NCBI GenBank assembly: GCA_009746045.1
Contig: RPFO01001137.1
Span: forward strand, 1 to 64,000
Length of the DNA: 64,000 nucleotides
Direction of reading: 5' to 3'
Origin: Mesostigma viride
Taxonomy: Eukaryota > Streptophyta > Mesostigmatophyceae > Mesostigmatales > Mesostigmataceae
In this document: positions 44,580 to 63,600 of the stretch, one piece after another
Position numbering within the stretch: the stretch's first letter is position 1
Layout: every line of letters starts with the position of its first letter
Notes under the pieces: generated by a model
What the model saw: the letters and a program-made list of their open reading frames with translations, nothing else
Told to the model about the DNA's origin: nothing
The model's database searches: none
Program-made: the position numbers and the translations under genes

Positions 44580-44581
44580 TA

Positions 44582-45329
44582 CTTACATTGCGCGTACACG
44601 GGCTAAACTGCATCTTATGAGCATCCCTCCTGTGCGCATGCATGCAGCATGACCAATGTCAGAAAGGCCCGCTTGAATTGAAAAAATACTACTAGTAGTG
44701 TACTTTTCATGCATATATTGGGCTAGTGGTGGGTATTTTACTGCCCTTAAACCAGGCTGCAAGGGCCAGCGTGAGCACTGTCATAAATATAAAAGGCCAT
44801 AATCGTGCATGGACATGGAACTGAGCATTTCACGCATGCATGCATGCTTAGTTGGAGATGCATGCAGCATGGCATGGGCAGATCAAAGGCCAGCGGACAT
44901 ATGCATGACCAAACTTGACATGGGGATTCCCCACAGACCTGGATCAGTTATTGAGCAGGGCAAGAGCTGTGCAGTATGGAAACCACACAAATCATCCAGC
45001 ACCGCGCTAGCCTGAGCTCCTGTAACCAAATAAAAACCGGGATAGTGCAGAAACCGAAATTCAGCCAAATGGAAACTAGGGCAGGCTGTTGCAGCGCCAA
45101 GCCACTGCCCGTCTCGTTTAACTTTACCAATAATTAGCTAGTGCTGTCCATGTACGTTCACCATCATGCCTCTTTGGCAATATGTCACAAATGTAGTAAC
45201 TGGACACGTCCCCGTCTGACATCCATCATGTACGTGATGTACAGCCTCCTGGTGGCTGCTGTTGCGCTGTCTAAGGCCGTGCGCATTACACAGGTTTGTG
45301 GACAAAAGCAGCACAGCACTGAAGCTGCC
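44582..45329. other. Spacer downstream of the carrier gene
   Basis: No gene seen. Many short TGCATGCA-type palindromes (44,630-44,870). The 3' UTR of the minus-strand carrier gene should lie at the right part of this stretch. Confidence 0.45.
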
Positions 45330-50733
<5,404 letters not shown>

Positions 50734-51683
50734 AAGGTTGCCCTACGACGCGAAAGCGGCCGACATGAATGGCGAGCACTGAGGCAATAAATAAATATCG
50801 GCCTTCCGGTTGCATCCGGCTACGCTAGCAACAATCACACGTGTGCGGCCTGCAGCAGAAGGCGACCGGCGTTATAACAGCCCTTTCCCGCCACCAGAAG
50901 GCATGCAACGGGCGTTAGAATAAGCGAGAGTCCGATGACGAAGCATCCGGCAATGCATGGCACGTGGCGAGGAGGGAGCCTTCTTTCGCCAGATCGCAAC
51001 CGAAATGTATGGCGCACCCAAGTACCCTCCAACCTGACGGCGTCCGTCGTACACTTAAGCGATTATTCAAGGTGACCGGGGTGTCAGCACGTATACTGAG
51101 ACGTTTGGGGCCGGCGACTGCAAAACGCCGAATCAATAATTCATGGCGTGCTACGAAAATCCAGTGTCTGTTTCACTGCTGGGCGACATGGAAGTGTGAA
51201 CTGCGGGCCGAACTGACATTGGGTTTTTCTATATTATTTGCCATCGTTTCGGGGGGCATCATCCAGCAGGGCATTTTGCCGACAATTTCTTGGCGTCGTC
51301 CAAGACGCAAGTGAGCAACTGATCTGAGCATTCTGGGATGGGACTACGTGTAGAAGGCTGTCTTAGCTCGCAATCCGTGAATGTTTTTGGTTCATTTGTG
51401 AAATGCTCGTCGCCAGATGCTGTTCGCATGGCTATCGACATGCATTTTTTACGAGCTGCCCTTACACGATGTTCAGCAAGCTGATTGCTCAGATCAATTG
51501 ACAGGTGGATAACTGCCGGGTTCGCTCCTTCTTTTCTGCGATGATTGAAACTTAACAAATTGTGCTTGCCCATCTTTTCTAAATGCGGCCTTTGGGGGGA
51601 ATGCATGTAATGTGCACGCAGGGTTCGTGTCGTAAGTGTATTCGCAAGGCGCTGCGGGTGCTTTAGCAGCGTGAATACCGCGA
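50734..51683. promoter_or_regulatory. Intergenic region between divergent carrier and ankyrin-kinase genes
   Basis: About 950 bp between the two start codons. Candidate 5' UTRs and promoters of both genes lie here, but I see no TATA box that I would defend. Open frames on both strands are short and motif-free. Confidence 0.5.
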
Positions 51684-54600
51684 ATGGCACTCGTCGAAGC
51701 ATGTCGCAAGGGAGACGCTGTCGCTGTGGAGTCGCTCCTTTCGGCTGGCGAGCCAGTGGACCACCTGGTGGACAGGGTAAGAGGCAGGCGGAGGAGCCTG
51801 TTGATGGTTGACAATATGAAATCCAGTGTTACCTGCCCCAATCGATCACATTTATACTACCTAAACGTAGTACGTAACTGTAGAGGGAGGGCTGGCTGAC
51901 CACCGTCACGGACGTAATCGTCCTGCTTCCATTACTTCGACGTCTGGGCTGTGGACACTGGCCAAGGGCACTTTGGAGTACCCACACTATGTTGGCGTGG
52001 TAGCTGTGGTTGGATAAGTACTAGTGCAGCGGATTCCTCATGGTAGGTAATGGTTTGCCATGCTTCCCATGCAAGAGTGTCAGAACAGGAATCTAGACTT
52101 GAAGGCAGCATGCACAAGTGCAACATTTGTACTGGCAGTCGGTGGAGGAACTCCTGGCAGTTGGCCGATGCATTTCTGGCCCAAGCACTGAGTCTGCCAG
52201 CAGGATTGTCGGGGACGTTTTCTTTCCCACAAGACAATCACCAGAGATGCCAAGACTCAATAGAGACAGTGCGATGTAATATATCTACCTGGCATAGCTA
52301 CCTTAATTAAGGTACCATACATAGCTACCTCAATTGCGTTGACTAGGGGGTATGCTAATAAAGCCTCAAGGGTACATGGCATGCAGCACCAGTGCATATC
52401 ACCCATTGAGCAGTTTGGGCCTCTCTAGCAGCCCAGCCAGTTGCCGTCCTTCGACCAACACAGTCAGCGAGGCACTGGCCGAGTCCAAAAACCTAATTTT
52501 GCCACTGAAGCATCGTAACGCATGCAGTTTTCCTGATGCTCGTTGATGTGCTATCTTTCATCCCTGGCTGGTGTGTTACACTTTGTTTCTTCTGCAGTGA
52601 AAGATTTGGTGCGACAATATTTGCTGTGATCATATGCATCTGCTGTGTTGCGTTCATGTGGTATTGGACCTCACTGGGTTCAAATTCATGGTGCCTGGTG
52701 CCCAGTTCGGCAACACCACCCCGGTTGCTTGTTTGACGACACCATTCTTACTTCCTTGTTTGGCAACGCCACCCGTCTTGCTTGGTGGTTGCTTGGTGAT
52801 GCGACCGCCCTGTGCAACAACGCCATGCTGCACCTGGTGGCACGGTGTCAATCGTTCTTGTGCTGTGCTTCCATGGCTAAGGGATCGTTCTTGCCTAGTG
52901 GGACCTGTGCCCCAGCTTGATAACTCCATCCTTCCTTGCTTGTTTGACAACACCAAACCGCCTTGCCTGGTGCTATTTTTGGTAACAATGGATGCCCCAG
53001 TTTGACAACACCATCCTCCACCTGGCCGCGGCCAAGGGACACGTCGCCGTGGTGGATGTGCTGCTGGACTTTGGCGCCGCGCTCAACGCACGAGAGCTGA
53101 TGGTGGGTCGCGTTGTTATAGTGAACTGAGCTCATGGTGAGTATTCATTACAACCTAGTTAAAACAGCTCATCGCAAGTTTACAAAGTACTTCTCTAGTA
53201 GTGGCAAGTCGTAATCACGCAGTAACAATGCTGGGCCTTGGGACCACGCTCAACGCACGAGAGCTCATGGTAACAGTTCAATAGATAGCAGCAATATGAT
53301 AATAGTTATTAGAGGAATAATATGATCGATACATGTAAGGAAAATGATTAGATACATGTAAGGGTAAGGAAAATGATTAGATACATGTAAGGGTAAGGAA
53401 AATGATTAGATACATGTAAGGAAAATGATTATATACATGTAAGGACATTGATTAGATACATGTAAGGCAAATGATTAGATACATGTAAGGGAAATTATTA
53501 GATACATGTAAGGGAAATGATTAGATACATGTAAGGAAAATGATAAGATACATGTAAGGGAAATGATTAGATACATTTAAGGGAAATGATTAGATACATG
53601 TAAGGAAAATGATTAGATACATGTAAGGAAAATGATTAGATACATGTAAGGAAAATTATTAGATACATGTAAGGGAAATGATTAGATACATGTAAGGGAA
53701 ATGATTAGATACATGTAAGGAAAATGATTAGATACATGTAAGGAAAATGATTAGATACATGTAAGGGAAATGATTAGATACATTTAAGGGAAATCATTAG
53801 ATACAAGTGCATCAGTTGCGTTGGCCAGGCACATGGCTGGTCGCTCATGGGGGCCTCAAGGGTGGGGTTTGGGGGTTGGGGTTTTGGGGTTTGGGGTTTG
53901 GGGTAATAAACATTTCTTTGATGGTTCATGGAATGCGGAGTATTAGTACAGTGGCGCTTACAGCTGGATGCTCCTAGCTGCTAGGAACAAGCGCAAGAAG
54001 CACGCGAAGTTCTTTGCAGCGAAACCGCTTAGGTCTTGCTCTGATCGCTTGCCAGCTACGTACAAGGCTACACACTTTCAACTCCGTTCATCTCCATCAT
54101 CCTGAACAGCTTGATGAATGCGGTTATGGTAATGGCATGCGCGAGCTACTGTGGTCCGGGCTCTCCCGACTTCTGGCCTGCGCTGGTTGTCTCATTGAGC
54201 GTGTGGTCACTATAGTATGTACATGTATGGTAATGCCATGGTATGTATATGGTAATGCCATGCCTGCGCTGGCTGTCTCATCGACAATATGGTCACTATA
54301 ATACTTAGTATTGCCATGCCTGCGCTGGCTGTCTCATCGACAACATGGTCACTATAATACATAGTATTGCCATGCCTGCGCTGGCTGTCTTATCGACAAT
54401 ATGGTCACTATAGTACATAGTATTGCCATGCCTGCGCTGGTTGTCTCATCGACAATATGGTCACTATAGTAGATAGTATTGCCATGCCTGCGCTGGCTGT
54501 CTCATCGACAATATGGTCACTATAGTACATAGTAATGCCATGCCTGCGCTGGTTGTCTCATTGACAGTAGAGGCATCAGAAAGTTTCTAAGGGCCGGGGA

Positions 54601-57600
54601 ACATCCGTGTGGGCGTACCTTCCCTCGCAGACGCTGAGCACCCCCCTGCACAAAGCGGCACGCGAGGGCCACGCCACCGTGGTGGAGCACCTGCTGACAG
54701 CGGGGGGAGCGCTGGACTCGGAGAACAAGGTGTGTGGGGAGGAAGGTAGTGGGAACAAGGTGGGTGGGAGGAAGTGAGAACAATGTGCGCGGCAGATGCA
54801 ATCGCTCAATAGTCAGAGTAAAAGCTAGCATCGGCTCGGTCTTGACAAGCTGTGCGTTTTACAAACTACAGCGCTCCGTTCTAGGCAAGATATGTGCATG
54901 CTGTCAGCATCAAGTTTCAGATGCAAGCTGCGGTGGGCCACTGGACCCAACGTGAGAAGTAGACATAAATGAGTCAACCACATAACAAGGACGAGTAAGG
55001 AAGGTCTTCGTGATGGGTTTCGGCCGTAAAATGAGGTAGACTGCGGACGTGCAGCGTGTGTGTCTACTGAGCAAGTAGCTGCTCAATGTACTAAGTTCTC
55101 TGCCTTCATTCTTCCGTGGCCTCATGGGTGTTGTCAGCAACCGTGCGCACGGCGTCAGCCGCATGCGTGATGTCAGCAGCAGACGTTTTCCCCCTGGCTG
55201 CCGAGGAGTTCTCAGCATCACGCCCCTGCGTGGCCATTTGGAAGGCACATTATTCGGGCAAGCGCGGGTCTAGTCTTGACAGTGCGCATCTATAGCAAAT
55301 GCGTGGCTAGCCCAGATGTCAAATGAGACAACCAGCGAAGATATGTATTCCGGACTTGTGACTATAATCTAATCAATACATATAATCCATAGTAGTATAT
55401 ATTTAAAAATATAATTACTAATATAATCCATATCAATATAGTATAAAATATAATCCATGTATATAATGCATGTGTTACAGAGCGAACCAGCCACAATCCA
55501 TCTCATGTCATAAGTCCATCGATCGAGGACAAAAAGGTGTGATGAGAACAATGTGATGTGAACTGTACTTTTTCTAATACTCTTCCGTCCCGTTTTCTAA
55601 TATTCTTCTGACCCTTTTTTCTAATATTCTTCCGTGCTTTTTTCTAATATTCTTCTGTCCCTTTTCTAATATTCTTCTGACCCTTTTTTCTACTATTCTT
55701 CCGTGCCTTTTTTCTAATATTCTTCTGTCCCTTTTCTAATATTCTTCTGACCCTTTTTTCTACTATTCTTCCGTGCCTTTTTTCTAATATTCTTCTGTCC
55801 CTTTTTCTAATATTCTTTGGTTCACTGGGCTGGCTGCCTGCATATCGTGCGCGTGCTCTCCTGCACCGGAGGCATTTCCACCCAGATCTGTTGGGCCTGG
55901 ATGACATGGCTTGACGTAAAGCTGTTCTTTTACTAGTAATTGCTGATGTCTTCCTGTTCACAACGTTTTGCCACTCACCGGTTTACCTTCCCGCGGGGCA
56001 CAGTCGGGCAATCGGCCGCTGCATGAGGCCGCGGAGACGGGTTCGGTGGAGGCGATGAAGGTGCTGCTGGATGCTGGCGCACGCCCCGATGCCACCAACA
56101 AGGTAAAGCGAAACGCGGGGATAAAGAGATGATTAGAACAGGTGCTGCTGGATGCTGGCGCACGCGTGGATGCCACCAAAACGTAACTTGAAGGGCCCAT
56201 AGTAACAAAGTATAATTTGCTAAGTTATCAAAGATAGGGGATCAAACAAACGGCTCTGCAGAATATAATGGCTGCGGTGGTTGTCTTGTGGCCACTGATC
56301 TGCTCGCGCCGATGTTCAAGGATGAAAGCACGCGACTGCTGATGGGTTGGCGGAGCGAGACTCACTGACTGGCTATCACAAATAGATTGCGAATGTGCCC
56401 ATAGGTTGACAAACAACAGACACACAAGAAGAGAGCCGTACGCATGCGTGCCCCCCCCCCCAGCCTCCACCCCACCCCACCCCACCCCACCCCACCCCAC
56501 CCCACCCCACCCCACCCCACCCCACCCCACCCCACCCCACCCCACCCCACCCCACCCCACCCCACCCCACCCCACCCCACCCCACCCCACCCCACCCCAC
56601 CCCACCCACCCCACCCACCCCACCCACCCACCCACCCCACCCCACCCCACCCCACCCACCCCACCCCACCCCACCCCACCCCACCCCACCCCACCCCACC
56701 CCACCCACCCCACCCCACCCACCCCACCCCACCCCACCCCACCCCACCCCACCCCACCCCACCCACCCCACCCCACCCCACCCCACCCCACCCCACCCCA
56801 CCCCACCCCACCCCACCCCATCCCACCCCACCCCACCCCACCCCATCCCACCCACCCCACCCCACCCCACCCCTCACCCACTGGTTGCCAGCTGGTGCAA
56901 ACTATTGCTCTACTGCTTATCATCGCACGCTGTCCTCGTGTTTTCGTGGCCTGTATTTTGTACTCTTGTTCTTTATTCTCCTGCCATACTTTCTCTGAAC
57001 TATCTATTTCAACAACAACAAAAAAAATAATTCCAATGATAAGTACCATTAGAAGCAGCAGTAAAAGTACTGACTGGAACATCTGCGCTTGTCTTCCATG
57101 GGCCCCTCTTGTCTGAACCGCCTTTCCGTCCCCGCAGCTGGGCCTGTCCCCCCTCCACTGGGCATCCTGGATGGGCCATGCGGCCGCCGCACGCTTGCTG
57201 CTGGACCACGGCGCAACCATCTCGCTGCGCGACGAGGTAGGAGACTGGGTAATGGGTGGTGGGTGTTCGCCGGTGCCCCACAGGGATTCATTAATTAAGC
57301 CCAATAGGGATGAGTGGGGGACGCACGGTACCTTGGCCATGCACACGGTGCTGGCGCATCCATCGCACGGCGCGATGACTACTTTGGTTACACACCTAGC
57401 GTTCCTAAGATGAGTACAACCTGACACAGGGTGTACCTGCCCTTAAGAACACTAAGCTGCAACTGTAAAGATAGCCGATCACAGCATTGCTGCTTGTGCA
57501 TGCCCCTCGGTGCTAAGGCCTCGTGTTTATAGCCTCAATGACGCGAATTACAAAAAAGGCCGCGATCGAGGTGTGTGCCCGACCAAACTTCTTATTACTG

Positions 57601-60600
57601 GCCATAGGATTGACTTGTTCTGTGCATCTTGAGTGGCTTTGTGGCGACCTTGTGATGCCGATGGGTCATCGCTTGGAAAGCAACGAGGCACAACCTGTAA
57701 TGAATGCAACAATGCGTCCATGCCATTTCCATGGCACCCTGGGGTCAGGTACCTGTTTCTGTTTTGATGGAAGGCCTTCGTGGTTGTCGGGGGGGTGGGG
57801 GGGATGAGCAGGAAGGGGAGGCGCCCCTGCATTATGCTGCCGAGTATGGCCAAGAGGAAGTGCTTTCTCTTCTGCTCTCGGCGGGAGCTGAAGTGGACCC
57901 CTTAAACAAGGTCAGCCTTTCTCCCAGCGCAATCATTTTCTTGCAAATGCTCTGATGGCGTGTTTGTGCAGCTGTAGCAGACATTCCCACATGGATGCCC
58001 TAGCTGGCTTCAGCCCACGTGTAGCGCTGCTTGGCACTCAGTGTTACTGTACATACCTTGCTGTAACCGGACATACCTTGCTGCACATGTGGTTAAATGT
58101 GTCGGCTCCTCACTGAGTCGTACATCCGTGGGTTATTTATATCAATGCGCTGGTCGTACATGGCAGCATAGCGCAGGCAATACAGTGCACGCAACACAGA
58201 CAGCTGTGCAATAGCGCAGTGCCACAGCCGTGGGCAATAGGTAGTCCCAATGAGCAATGCCCGCTCCCTCTTTTCGATGCTCTGAACACAGACAATCATT
58301 TGATCTTTTATTGCCCATGGGCCTACCGCCTCATTGAGAGATCGATACGTGTACCGGTGTCATGAGTGTGCCATGGTATACAATACCAACTTGTCACCTA
58401 GTCGGTTGGGGACTGCTTCATTATTTGTATCGTGTGTTACCAAGGCAAACTGACGAGGCAGCCCGAGAACGTATTGTTTGCTCGGCATCGTAATTGACCC
58501 AGTGCTAAAATAAATCCCTGGATTAACTGGCCATGTGTAATGTGAAGTCTCCTGGAGCATCGTACCACCTAATGAGATCTACTATCCGCTCCTGGGTTTC
58601 GTTTCTCTGTGCCTTTGTACGACCTCTCTTCTTGCCTGTTTCCGTGCCCCGGCTCTGTGCCCGTTTTCATGTGCCTCCTGTTGTATCTTCCCACAGCTCT
58701 CCTAACAACTTCTCCTAATAGAGTTTCCCAGATCATTTCCTCACAAACCTTGTTCTTTGTGTTCCTTTGTCCCTATTTCGTTCGTCACCAGAACGGCAAC
58801 ACCCCTCTGCTTAAGGCCGCACGCAACGGCCACACCGAGTGCATACGCGCGCTGCTTGATGGTGGGGCGAACCCGCTGCACCAGGAGCAGTGGGTGCGTG
58901 TGATTTCTAGCTCAATCCTGCACGCTGCGTTGGCCTTTTTCAGTGCTGCACTAGAGCAGCATTAGTGCTGGACGTGTGTCAGTGCTAATTAAACCCGTCT
59001 GACTCACTAGTGCCACTGGCATCAATGCCACTCTGCATTTTCCCCCTCGTCAAGGTGCTCTCAGATCGTCTCCATGAATGGTTCAGGTCTACCAGCCGCT
59101 CACTACTCTAAACCAGCAGAACTTTGAACTTTGTACCTACGCAGAGATTTTTGAAAAGCCATACCTTCAGCTGTTGTTTAATAGTAGTAGATTCATAAGA
59201 AAACCCCCTATCGGCTATTCAAGACCCTCAGACCAGAGTTAGGGTGGCCTTGCGAACCGGTATTAGCAGCTCAGAACTCGTGTGTTGATCATGCAGACAC
59301 CATTGCGCCTTCCAAAAACCGAGAACCATGGTTTTGCAAGGATCGCGTGGAATCCGACTGTTAATTAGTTCATTTATTGATTGACCAAAGAATTAATGTG
59401 GAATCATGACGCTTGCTCCGCTTGACGTTACTGCTGTCAGTCGTGCACCGGCGTGATTCTTGCTGGCCTTGCATCGGCTCGATTTTAACCTTTGGGCACT
59501 GGCTCAATCTGCCTTCCGTCGATGGCAGGGTGGCTGGACGGCACTGCATCTGGCCGCGTACAAGGGACACCTGGCGGTGGCGGAGCTCCTCTTTGAAAGG
59601 GGCGCGTCGAGCTGCCTTGCCGTGCGGGATAAGGTGAGTGCTTGCTTGATGTGTGGCGGGGGGGATGTTTGCGGTATTCCTTGTCGTGCGAGATTAGGTG
59701 AGGGCTCGCCTCGTCCCTGTCGGTTTTCTACTGCGCCCTCCTTCCCTGTGCGGGAGGGGGGTTGGGTTGGGGTTGGGGGCTGGTGGGGAAATTCATGAAG
59801 TCCTCGGGAACTCCTGTGAAGGTGGAGTGGTAGACGATGGGTAACCCACCTGAATGGATGGCTCATTGGCTCGACCCTGTGAGGGGGAGCCTTACGTGTT
59901 TTGCCATCGGCGCATCATCCGCTAGTGTACAACGCACAGGAAGCAGTCGGTCGAAGTGCGAGCCTTAACATCACGTTGTCCTTGCAATTCGTCCTTCCAT
60001 GGACGCGTGTCAGGGGGCATGTCAGGGATCATGTCCGTTGCTGTGATCGACGAAAAGGGCTCCACCAGAATCGGCATTGGGCCCGGTGTCGCATCCACAT
60101 CCGGGGGGCCTTGGGGGGAGCACATGGCGCGCAGGATGGGAAAGACAGCGATTCGTCTATTTGCATTACCTACGGGTGGGGTCAATATGATCATAGAGGT
60201 GCATGGTCCATGGTCCACTGTTACTTGCATGCTGCATGTGCTGTGTGGCAGAACGCGCTAGGAAAAGTCTATTCACAAACAGCTCGTTTCTAATTCCTTG
60301 GCATGCATGTGCTGCGTGGCAGGACGGGCGAACACCGAGGGAGCTGGCGAGGGAAAAGGCGGTCATTGATTTCTTGGATGCACATGCAAACGGTACGAGG
60401 GATGACATCGACCTGCAACCTACCTTTCCTCCCCCTCCCCTCCTGTATGCATCATGGCAATTTTTTCTCCACAAGCACCATTCTTCGTGCAAAAATGGAC
60501 CTGGGGAATGGGCTGTTGCTACAGACGTTCTGTGGCCCGTTTCTCAGCTCACTGCCGCTGGCAAACGTGCATGGATTGCCAGTGGCGAGGCAGGGCTGCA

Positions 60601-63600
60601 GGGCTTTCATGGTCAGGACAGCTTTTTTTCTGGATGGCATCCGATGTCCAATCGAGGACAGGTCTAGACTCCATTTACCGAAAAGCACCTGCCATCTTGG
60701 CACTAATGGCGACGGTTGTGAATTTCGCATGTCGACAGTTTGCCACGTCATCGCAGCCAATCTTGCTTCCATATGACACCGACATCATACTATCCTGCAT
60801 GCTAGTATATAGCTGATGGTCGCAGGGAGATACGAAAGCACTTCATTTAAAGTCTCCTACAACAAGCTACTTGTGGCAGTTCCTTTCTCTCCATTATTTT
60901 CATCTTTATTCCAATTCAGTAACAAGGTTGCGTTGCTGCTGCTCCATTCTTGCCGTGGACGCAGATTTGCCGGCGGCCCCCCCGGCTCCTGCCAAAGGCA
61001 CGCTCCGCGAATACAGCGCCGCACAGCTGGACGCCGCCACCTCATCGTTTGCCAACAAGGTGTCCGAGGACGCCCTCTTTGAGGTGTGGGAAGGGACGCT
61101 GGACGGCAAGCTGGTGGCGGTCAAGCGGGCCAGGGGGGTCAACTCGCTGGCACAGATGTCCCTGGACAAGGAGGCCCAGGTACTGTGTGTGTGGAGGAAC
61201 TTCTATACATTTTGTTCTTATGACTATCATCCCATCATCAAAAAGACGTACGGAAGCACATGTGCAAGGGCTCATTTAACTGCCAGATTCAACCAATCCA
61301 TGTTCCATGTAGTGCTTATCCATATTATCCTTCCTGGACAAAGATTCCTCTAGAATAGAGCTGGCATTATGAGCCTAATTGCATCAATCCAGATACGTCT
61401 ACAGTAGGTTAAGTGCACCTGCTTTTCTGGGGCGAAGGGACGAGAACAGGGCTGGGGGCAGGGCACAAGGATACCTACGGGATAACCGTTTTGTATCACT
61501 GTGGGAAAACAGAAACGGGAGATGGTGGAGGTGGTTCGGGGGCGGGAAGGAGGGGAAGGGGCGCAGGAGGGAATAAGTAGGCATGGAACCTAAATGTTGG
61601 AATAGTGGCCACGTACTGCAATTAGGCACCAACCTGGACACCATGTGGGAGAGAGGCTTTGCCTGGAAGGCACCTGGAAGACATATGCACTCTGCTTGTG
61701 CGCTGGCCAGTGGAGCTCTGGCAACGTTTGACTGGAAAGTAGTTGTCTATCCTGGCAGTAGATATGTGCCAAATGTGCTTAACATCCCAAACCCTGCTTC
61801 TGCTCCGTTTTTGGGGTAGTGGGTAAACCTGCTCGTATTTGGTAGCCTACTGCCTATTCGCTTTGGACTAATATATTAGAGGACAAGGACTTATTAGGAG
61901 AATTCGCAAAGCTCGGGATACGTTGGGAAATTTCGTGTGACGGCGCTGTTTGTCGTACGACAGTAAAAAGTTTCCAGGCTGAGTGTCGGATGTATTTCGA
62001 GCTTGGTGCTGCGCGATGTTTTTGGGCGTGAGCTACGCCAAGCGTCAACCTTGGCCAACTTGTGGGCCGAATTGTATGCATGACGTATGTGACTACATGG
62101 TCTAGTGTTTGGCATGGTGTATGCCATGATGTGGATTTAATTTCATGTGTGTGGAGTCGCTCCACATGAGCGTGGCGTTAGTAGTATGAGCGCCACGCCG
62201 CGCAAGTGTTTTGGTTTTCACGGTGCTAGTGATTTCGGTACAAAGCCTGAGCCTTAGTAGCCTTGCCCGCCTGGGAAAGAAATCAGTACTGGTAGAGTAC
62301 CCGGCGCGGCGCTACATTTTCAGTCCTTGTGCATGCATGTGTGTGCATGCGCATGTGTGTCTCCATGAATCCGACCATCTAGAACGCGCCGCTACCAATC
62401 GGGCGGCTGTTGTGCGTTGAGTGTTGCGACCTGCCTTTGGCGGCGTAGCATTTAGCCTGGACCTAGCTCCTTTGCAACTCACGCTTATGGCCTTATTTTC
62501 ACGCATTCCAGCATGGGCGTGAACATTAAGCGTCGGCATTTTGTGAATGGATGATGCGTTCCTTTAAAGCATTATTAGTAAACCAAAGATCATTTCCTCC
62601 GATCAGCTGGTTATGGCAAAATGCGACATGGTATCGGGTTGACTGTTTGGGAAGGTTGCTTGTGTTGGGGACGCCCATTTCTTTTGTGCAGGCTCTAGGC
62701 CCTCAGCTTTCACCTTTTGAGCCAAATCTTCTGGATTGCTTCTCCCCCTGGGAGAGGTGCAAGTTTTTTTTGAAGGAGCCATCTGCAGTGGCCTGGGCTG
62801 TGGTCTACTAAGGCTCAGGCTTTGTACCGAAATCACTAGCACCGTGAAAACCAAAACACTTGCGCGGCGTGGCGCTCATACTACTAACGCCACGCCCACG
62901 TGGAGCGATGCCACACACATGAAATTAAATCCACATCATGGCATACACCATGCCAAACACTAGACCGTGTAGTCACATATGTCACGCATGCAATTCGGCC
63001 CACAAGTTGGGCAAGGTTGACGCTTGGCGTAGCTCACGACCAAAAATACCGCGCAGCACCAAGCTCGAAATACAACCGACACTCAGCCTGGAAACTTTAT
63101 ACTGTCGTACGATAAACAGCGCCGTCACACGAAATTTCCCAACGTATCCCGAGCTTTGCGAATTCTCCTAATAAGTCCTTGTCCTCTATACGACAAACAG
63201 CGCCGTCACACGACATTTCCCAAAGTATCCCGAGCTTTACCAACTCTCCTAATAAGTCCTTGTCCTCTATACGACAAACAGCGCCGTCACACGACATTTC
63301 CCAAAGTATCCCGAGCTTTACCAATTCTCCTAATAAGTCCTTGTCCTCTATACGACAAACAGCGCCGTCACACGAAATTTCCCAAAGTATCCCGAGCTTT
63401 ACAGATTCTCCTAATAAGTCCTTGTCCTCTATACGACAAACAGCACCGTCACACGAAATTTCCCAACGTATCCCGAGCTTTGCGAATTCTCCTAATAATT
63501 CCTTGTCCTCTATACGACAAACAGCGCCGTCACACGAAATTTCCCAAAGTATCCCGAGCTTTACCAACTCTCCTAAAAGTCCTTGTCCTCTAATATATTC

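Noticed and set aside
53868-53906. Interstitial telomere
   Set aside because: Only about 39 bases, irregular, and in an intron.
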